Of a stretch of DNA of 9,669 nt, positions 5,971 to 9,669 are shown piece after piece (position 1 is the stretch's first letter; every line of letters begins with the position of its first letter). A program made the translations under genes and the position numbers. Source of the DNA: Acidobacteriota bacterium (lineage in GTDB: Bacteria > Acidobacteriota > Blastocatellia > Pyrinomonadales > Pyrinomonadaceae). Under the pieces are notes generated by a model. That model saw nothing but the letters and a program-made list of their open reading frames with translations. It was not told the origin of the DNA and ran no database searches. The stretch lies in contig JADYZI010000492.1 in the NCBI GenBank assembly GCA_020853255.1, positions 1 through 9,669 on the forward strand. Direction: 5' to 3'.

Positions 5971-7077
5971 TTAGATTCTTTGTTTCCGCACTGTTGCCTT
6001 CTCGATCCGCTCGCGTTTCACCTCAAACCCAATTCCCGGGCCTTCCGGTGCCGTAATCGTGCCTTCGGGCGAAACCTCGACGGCCGGTTCGATAATGTCT
6101 CCGTGCCAATAGCGTTTACTCGCCGAGACGTCGCCGGGCATTGTGTAGCCGGCTAGGGTTGAGATGGCGATGTTGTGGGCTCGGCCGATGCCGCTTTCGA
6201 GCATGCCGCCGCACCAGGCGGCGATGTTGTTTTCGCGGCAGGTTTGTTCGACGAGCTTTGATTGCGCGTGGCCGCCGACTCGGCCGTTTTTTATGTTGAT
6301 AATTCTGCCGGAAGCGAGTTCGATTGCCTTGCGGGCGTCGTCGGCAGACCTTATCGGCTCATCGAGACAGATCGGCGTTTTGATCTGCGCCTGGAGTTTT
6401 GCGTGATCGACAATATCGTCGAAAGCCAGCGGCTGTTCGAGCATCATCAGATCGAATTCATCAAGAGATCGCAGCTTGTCGATGTCGGCAAGCGTGTATG
6501 CCGAATTGGCATCGCCCATCAACTTGATATCAAGAAACGCTGTCCGAACTTGTTTGATGACCTCATAGTCCCAATGCGGAGCGATCTTTATCTTGATCCG
6601 TCGATAGCCCGCATCGACCTCGGTCGCGATCTTCTCGATCAGCTGCCCGATCGAATCCTGAATACCGATCGACACGCCGCATTCGATCGTCTGATTCACG
6701 CCGCCAAGATGTCGCCACAACGGCACGCCGAGTTTCTTTGCCTCAAGGTCCCAACACGCCGTCTCAATGCCGGACTTCGCCATCCTATGCCCGCGTACAC
6801 GCTTCATCAGATCGAAAATGTCTGCGGCCGCTGACACATCTTTTCCAACGACCATCGGAGCCAATATCTTTTCTGCCGTCTCCCACGCCGAATCGGTCCA
6901 TTCTTCAGAATAACCGGGAACCTCGCCGCAAGTTATCTCGCCCCAGCCTTCGGCGCCATCGCTGTCTTCGACGCGAACAAGAATAATTCGCCGTTCATAA
7001 GTGCGGCCAAAGCTCGTCTCAAAAAAATGCACGAGGGGAAGATTTATCTCAATAAGTTCGATCGATCTGATCTGCAT
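5971..7077 (-). CDS. menC: o-Succinylbenzoate synthase / N-succinylamino-acid racemase family enzyme (enolase superfamily)
   Basis: A 368-residue enolase-superfamily enzyme with an N-terminal capping domain (about 1-125) and a C-terminal barrel. All active-site markers are present: 'RIKIKI' with Lys162 and Lys164, metal ligands Asp189 ('GDANSAY'), Glu214 ('LEQPL') and Asp239 ('CLDEPI'), and the opposite catalytic base Lys263 ('NIKNGRVGG'). 'WCGGMLESGIGRAHN' (288-302) and 'PGDVSASKRYW' (314-324) are typical of the OSBS/NSAR subgroup. OSBS dehydrates SHCHC to o-succinylbenzoate in menaquinone synthesis; relatives racemise N-succinylamino acids, and many do both. No other men gene is in the window, so the physiological role is open. 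The frame extends upstream to 7227, but that overlaps the VWA gene and adds a non-homologous segment; MQIRSIELIEI from 7077 is the natural N-terminus. No Shine-Dalgarno sequence is seen. The gap to the VWA gene is 61 bp. Confidence 0.88.
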   Translation of the reverse strand: MQIRSIELIEINLPLVHFFETSFGRTYERRIILVRVEDSDGAEGWGEITCGEVPGYSEEWTDSAWETAEKILAPMVVGKDVSAAADIFDLMKRVRGHRMAKSGIETACWDLEAKKLGVPLWRHLGGVNQTIECGVSIGIQDSIGQLIEKIATEVDAGYRRIKIKIAPHWDYEVIKQVRTAFLDIKLMGDANSAYTLADIDKLRSLDEFDLMMLEQPLAFDDIVDHAKLQAQIKTPICLDEPIRSADDARKAIELASGRIINIKNGRVGGHAQSKLVEQTCRENNIAAWCGGMLESGIGRAHNIAISTLAGYTMPGDVSASKRYWHGDIIEPAVEVSPEGTITAPEGPGIGFEVKRERIEKATVRKQRI

Positions 7078-7138
7078 AACACACGAAAGCGAAAATAATA
7101 AGATCAATGACTGGCCATTTGGCCTGCGACGGCCGCCT
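7078..7138. other. Gap between VWA gene and menC
   Basis: This 61-bp gap lies between two minus-strand genes. It contains a short inverted repeat GGCCA-TT-TGGCC (7113-7124), too small and tight-looped to be a convincing terminator. On the minus strand there is also a TATTAT -10-like hexamer (7095-7100) that could start a menC transcript with an approximately 10-base leader, but no good -35 accompanies it. menC may have its own promoter or be read through from the VWA gene. Confidence 0.3.
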
Positions 7139-9265
7139 TCATTCGACAACTTCGAATTGCACAAACTGATACGCGGTTCGGTACTTTTCCTTGGCAAGCG
7201 GGTCGGTAATAGCGATCTGCAGGACATATTCCCCTGGTGTCATTTTGGTGGCCAAAGATAGCGTACCGGTTAGATTTATAGCTCCGGGTTCACTGTCGCT
7301 GGCGGGAACAACGGGCCTGGGTGAGCCTTCGAAAACGGCCTTTCCGTCAAGAAACAGTTTTATCTGCGACACCAAGCCGGCCTGACCGACGGGCGCTTTT
7401 GCGTTGAAGATCGTCAACCCGTAATTCATGACGGTGCCCTGTTTGAACCGCCGCTGGGCCGTATCGCCAACCGGGTTTGACCTATATTCGTCCGTATGGC
7501 CCTGGGACCGCTTTTGCCAGGTCGCATAAGGAATATTCTCAAGGACCACGCCAGAAAGCGTGAGCCGCTTCTTTTTCAAATTCGGAACATCGACGAACTG
7601 GTTCGCCGAGCCGACCTTGTCATTGCCGTGATCACGCACCGCAACGCGAAGTTGGACGGCGCCGGACTTTTTCATCGGAAACGTAAAGTTATAGACCAGG
7701 CCGTTTTCTAATGCCTTGGCCAAAAGGTCTTTACTCAAGGTTGCCGTAAACGTCTTGGATATCTGATCCACGATAACGCCGTTGTTGCCGAAGCCGAATG
7801 CCATCACATCGAAGACAGCCTTTTTCGAACCATTCGGCTCATCCGTAAACGTCAGATCGTTTGCCGGAATATGAAGGAATGAGCGAACAAACGGTCCCTG
7901 CGGCGAACTGCCGAACAGCGCATTCAGGCGCAGGTCGATCTCGTTTGCCGCAAACGGCGATGTCAATGCGTTCAGTAGTTTCTGATTCCCCGTCTCGATC
8001 GGCTTTCTGATCTTCTCGTCAGAAACGCCAAAAAATCCGCTGCGGTATCGAACGCGTGCGCCGGGCCGCGTTACCCGCACATCCAACCGGTTGAATCGGC
8101 GCGTCTTTGGGTCGAACGTATCCGTATCCGGTTCATAGCCGACCAGATAGTAACTTTGGTCATCAAGGATTCGCCGAATTCCGCCAACAAGGTCATTGCT
8201 GTTGATTATCGAAATACCGCCGGTCTGACGTGCAAGATAACGAAGGCCGTCTTGCGTTTCAACCAGTTGTTCCGAGCGGTCGCGCATCGCTTGCTCGATC
8301 TGTGCAGGCGTCCACCCGCTGGTATCATCGGCGGCGGTCAGGCCGGTCACCTCTAGGCCGCGGGCGTCCATTGTATAAACAACGACCGAAGCTCGATTTG
8401 CCTGATCGACCAGCCTGCGCAGCGACTCAAGCATTCGCGTGGATTCAATATTGCCCACGGCGTCGCGCGTAAAAAGCCTAAAACCGTCAGACAGCAGTAG
8501 AACCGATTTTCGGCCGGGAAGTTCGGCCATTCCACGAACGACGTAATTTATCGCCCCAAGCGTTCCGGTCGCAAAGATACTTGTCCGAAAATCGTTGAAC
8601 TCGCGCTCAATGCCTTCCGGTGTGCGTTCGCCAGCTTGCGGCTCATCCTCATCATCGCCAGCATCCATGCGGGCCTGGAGCGGAGCAAAGGCGCCAATGC
8701 CGCCGGCGCCGATCGAATTCCATTTCACGTTCTCGATCGCAGCGTAAAGCTGCCGCCTGTCCGTCGTAAACTGCTGCAGCGCGCCGATACCTGCTCCGGT
8801 CCGGATAATCGCAACAAGGTCGCCATCCTGCATTTGCTCATCAACAAATTTCTTTAATGCGCGCCGCACAAAATAGGTGCTTTCGAACGAAAGCGTCAGG
8901 TCATCCACGACCAGGGCTATGGTCCGTCTGACCTGTTCCGCCTTGACGGCCGAAGGCGGCAGGACGGGCAATGGCGCGCCCTTATCCGCCTTTGGGCGTT
9001 CAGACGTTTCGCGCACATTTGAAATAAAACTAAAATGGCTTACATCCTGCTTCTTGCCGTTCTCATAAACTTCGATCTCGTCAGGCCTAAGGTCGGTGAT
9101 GACCTTTCCCTTCTTGTCCGTGACCGTTACATCTATCTGGATCAGTGTTGTGGAGATCTTGACAACATCGCCTTCGCTTGGCGTCGGCGTAGGGCTGGCG
9201 GCCTGGCCGTAAGAAAGCGCGACAAGGACAAGTGAGAGCGTGATCGCGAAAACTGGGTTTTTCAT
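7139..9265 (-). CDS. Secreted VWFA-related Acidobacterial-domain protein
   Basis: A 708-residue exported protein. Residues 1-20 form a signal peptide (hydrophobic 'VFAITLSLVLVALSYG') followed by a Pro/Thr linker 'ASPTPTPS'. Residues 36-80 form a beta-rich stretch 'IQIDVTVTDKKGKVITDLRP' / 'EIEVYENGKKQDVSHF', the conserved opening of the Acidobacterial VWFA-related family. The VWA fold covers about 114-380: MIDAS-like 'DDLTLS' (121-126, DxTxS), a helix 'YFVRRALKKFVDEQM', 'DLVAIIRTG' (149-157), 'ELPGRKSVLLLSDGF' (248-262) and 'SVVVYTMDARGL' (293-304). It closes with 'GGISIINSNDLVGGIRRI' and 'SYYLVGYEP' (371-379). Residues 380-708 are a beta-rich C-terminal region. The role is unknown; an extracytoplasmic metal-dependent adhesion or scaffold function is inferred. 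The start is ATG at 9265, with no Shine-Dalgarno site. An acidic insert 'DAGDDEDEPQ' (201-210) interrupts the VWA fold. Confidence 0.88.
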   Translation of the reverse strand: MKNPVFAITLSLVLVALSYGQAASPTPTPSEGDVVKISTTLIQIDVTVTDKKGKVITDLRPDEIEVYENGKKQDVSHFSFISNVRETSERPKADKGAPLPVLPPSAVKAEQVRRTIALVVDDLTLSFESTYFVRRALKKFVDEQMQDGDLVAIIRTGAGIGALQQFTTDRRQLYAAIENVKWNSIGAGGIGAFAPLQARMDAGDDEDEPQAGERTPEGIEREFNDFRTSIFATGTLGAINYVVRGMAELPGRKSVLLLSDGFRLFTRDAVGNIESTRMLESLRRLVDQANRASVVVYTMDARGLEVTGLTAADDTSGWTPAQIEQAMRDRSEQLVETQDGLRYLARQTGGISIINSNDLVGGIRRILDDQSYYLVGYEPDTDTFDPKTRRFNRLDVRVTRPGARVRYRSGFFGVSDEKIRKPIETGNQKLLNALTSPFAANEIDLRLNALFGSSPQGPFVRSFLHIPANDLTFTDEPNGSKKAVFDVMAFGFGNNGVIVDQISKTFTATLSKDLLAKALENGLVYNFTFPMKKSGAVQLRVAVRDHGNDKVGSANQFVDVPNLKKKRLTLSGVVLENIPYATWQKRSQGHTDEYRSNPVGDTAQRRFKQGTVMNYGLTIFNAKAPVGQAGLVSQIKLFLDGKAVFEGSPRPVVPASDSEPGAINLTGTLSLATKMTPGEYVLQIAITDPLAKEKYRTAYQFVQFEVVE

Positions 9266-9389
9266 CTATTTAGTGCGAATGGCCAAGGCCTTTGGTATCA
9301 TATTACGGTTCTTATCTCTTTGAAAGCTATTTCTCCGTGCAAAGGCCCCGCGTAGAGCCGCATCGAAATCCCAGTAGACCCGTACCGAA
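9266..9389. promoter_or_regulatory. Divergent intergenic promoter region (VWA protein / lipoprotein)
   Basis: This 124-bp gap lies between divergent genes. On the minus strand TTTCAA (9320-9325) and TATGAT (9297-9302) are 17 bp apart; the -10 matches consensus at 5 of 6 positions but the -35 at only 3, giving a leader of about 25 bases for the VWA gene. A near-palindrome CCAAGGCCTTTGG (9283-9295, core AAGGCCTT) lies just downstream of that -10 and could be an operator, but nothing supports this beyond its position. No convincing promoter for the plus-strand lipoprotein gene was found. Confidence 0.4.
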
Positions 9390-9669
9390 ATGCTTAACAA
9401 ATTCTTTTATTCATTTGCGTTCATGATCGTAACCCTGGCCGTTCTATGCGTCGGCTGTTCCGCCCAGCAGACCGAGCAGCAGGCGCTTGATTCCTTGAGG
9501 CAAATGACCAGGGACGGCAAGCTTCCGCCCGAGGCAGCCGTCGCTGCCATCGAATCACGCTTTGCCGGAAAGCGGACCGGGGCCCTCGCAAAATTGCTGC
9601 GCGGCCGGATCAGGTTTGAAAATAAGGATTACGCCGGCGCGGCGGACATTCTGAATTCAGATGTATTCG
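9390..9669 (+). CDS. Predicted lipoprotein, N-terminal fragment (possibly a TPR-containing lytic transglycosylase)
   Basis: Ninety-three codons are visible before the right edge. The protein opens with a lipoprotein-like signal: 'MLNKFFYSFAFMIVTLAVL' followed by 'CVGCSAQQ'. Cys23 is the likely lipidated residue, although -3 is Cys rather than the usual Leu. The next part is helical, with 'PPEAAVAAIESRF' (43-55) and 'GALAKLLRGRIRFENKDY' (59-76) followed by 'AGAADIL', the look of a tetratricopeptide-type repeat. TPR-rich N-termini of this kind occur in soluble lytic transglycosylases, which is my best guess, but the catalytic domain would lie outside the window, so this is weak. The start is the first possible one after an in-frame TAG at 9375-9377. 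No Shine-Dalgarno sequence is present. Confidence 0.65.
   Translation, partial: MLNKFFYSFAFMIVTLAVLCVGCSAQQTEQQALDSLRQMTRDGKLPPEAAVAAIESRFAGKRTGALAKLLRGRIRFENKDYAGAADILNSDVF

Noticed and set aside
6262..6834. 190-codon open frame on the plus strand inside menC.
   Set aside because: It is an antisense shadow of a gene with every catalytic residue in place, and its own sequence shows no family resemblance.
7113..7124. GGCCA-TT-TGGCC inverted repeat after the VWA gene as a terminator.
   Set aside because: The stem is only five pairs with a two-base loop, and the T-rich stretch is too far away.
7078..7227. 50-residue N-terminal extension of the MenC protein.
   Set aside because: It would overlap the end of the VWA gene by 89 bp, and the family's natural N-terminus begins at the ATG at 7077.
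1..9669. CRISPR arrays, tRNA or rRNA genes, insertion sequences, phage genes.
   Set aside because: No regularly spaced repeats, cloverleaf-like sequences, rRNA-like stretches, transposases or integrases were recognised on either strand.

Overview
The window looks like the chromosome of an Acidobacteriota member, most likely the Blastocatellia/Pyrinomonadaceae group. The reasons are a large secreted protein of the 'VWFA-related Acidobacterial domain' type, a TonB-dependent receptor with an N-terminal carboxypeptidase-regulatory-like domain, GC of roughly 55-60% in the core genes, and weak or absent Shine-Dalgarno sequences before most starts. This placement is an inference from gene content, not from a marker gene.

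Layout. At the left edge is the start of a minus-strand ABC-F gene (EttA type). It is divergent from a plus-strand SLC13-type permease carrying two RCK_C (TrkA_C) domains (224-2032). The permease converges on a TonB-dependent receptor gene (2138-4444, minus), and a strong small hairpin lies between them. From 9265 down to 2138 everything is on the minus strand. In transcription order this is: secreted VWA protein, MenC-family enolase-superfamily enzyme, BRCT-domain protein, GIY-YIG-like protein, ParD-type antitoxin, ParE-type toxin, TonB-dependent receptor. At the right edge a plus-strand lipoprotein gene starts divergently from the VWA gene and runs off the window.

How the genes relate. menC, the BRCT gene and the GIY-YIG gene are tightly spaced (15 bp, then a 4-bp ATGA overlap) and could be co-transcribed. 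The BRCT and GIY-YIG genes are clearly coupled to each other. ParD and ParE form a classic overlapping operon. A perfect 17-bp palindrome sits on top of its predicted -35 element, which fits autorepression. The VWA protein, the receptor and the permease are envelope proteins with no evident shared pathway.

The most interesting part is the accessory segment at about 4580-5955. It holds the BRCT + GIY-YIG pair, whose DNA is visibly poorer in GC than the flanks, next to the toxin-antitoxin pair. The BRCT/GIY-YIG pair is a candidate small DNA-processing or defence cassette that I cannot match to a named system. No rRNA, tRNA, CRISPR array, insertion sequence or phage gene was seen, and no gap between genes exceeds 140 bp.
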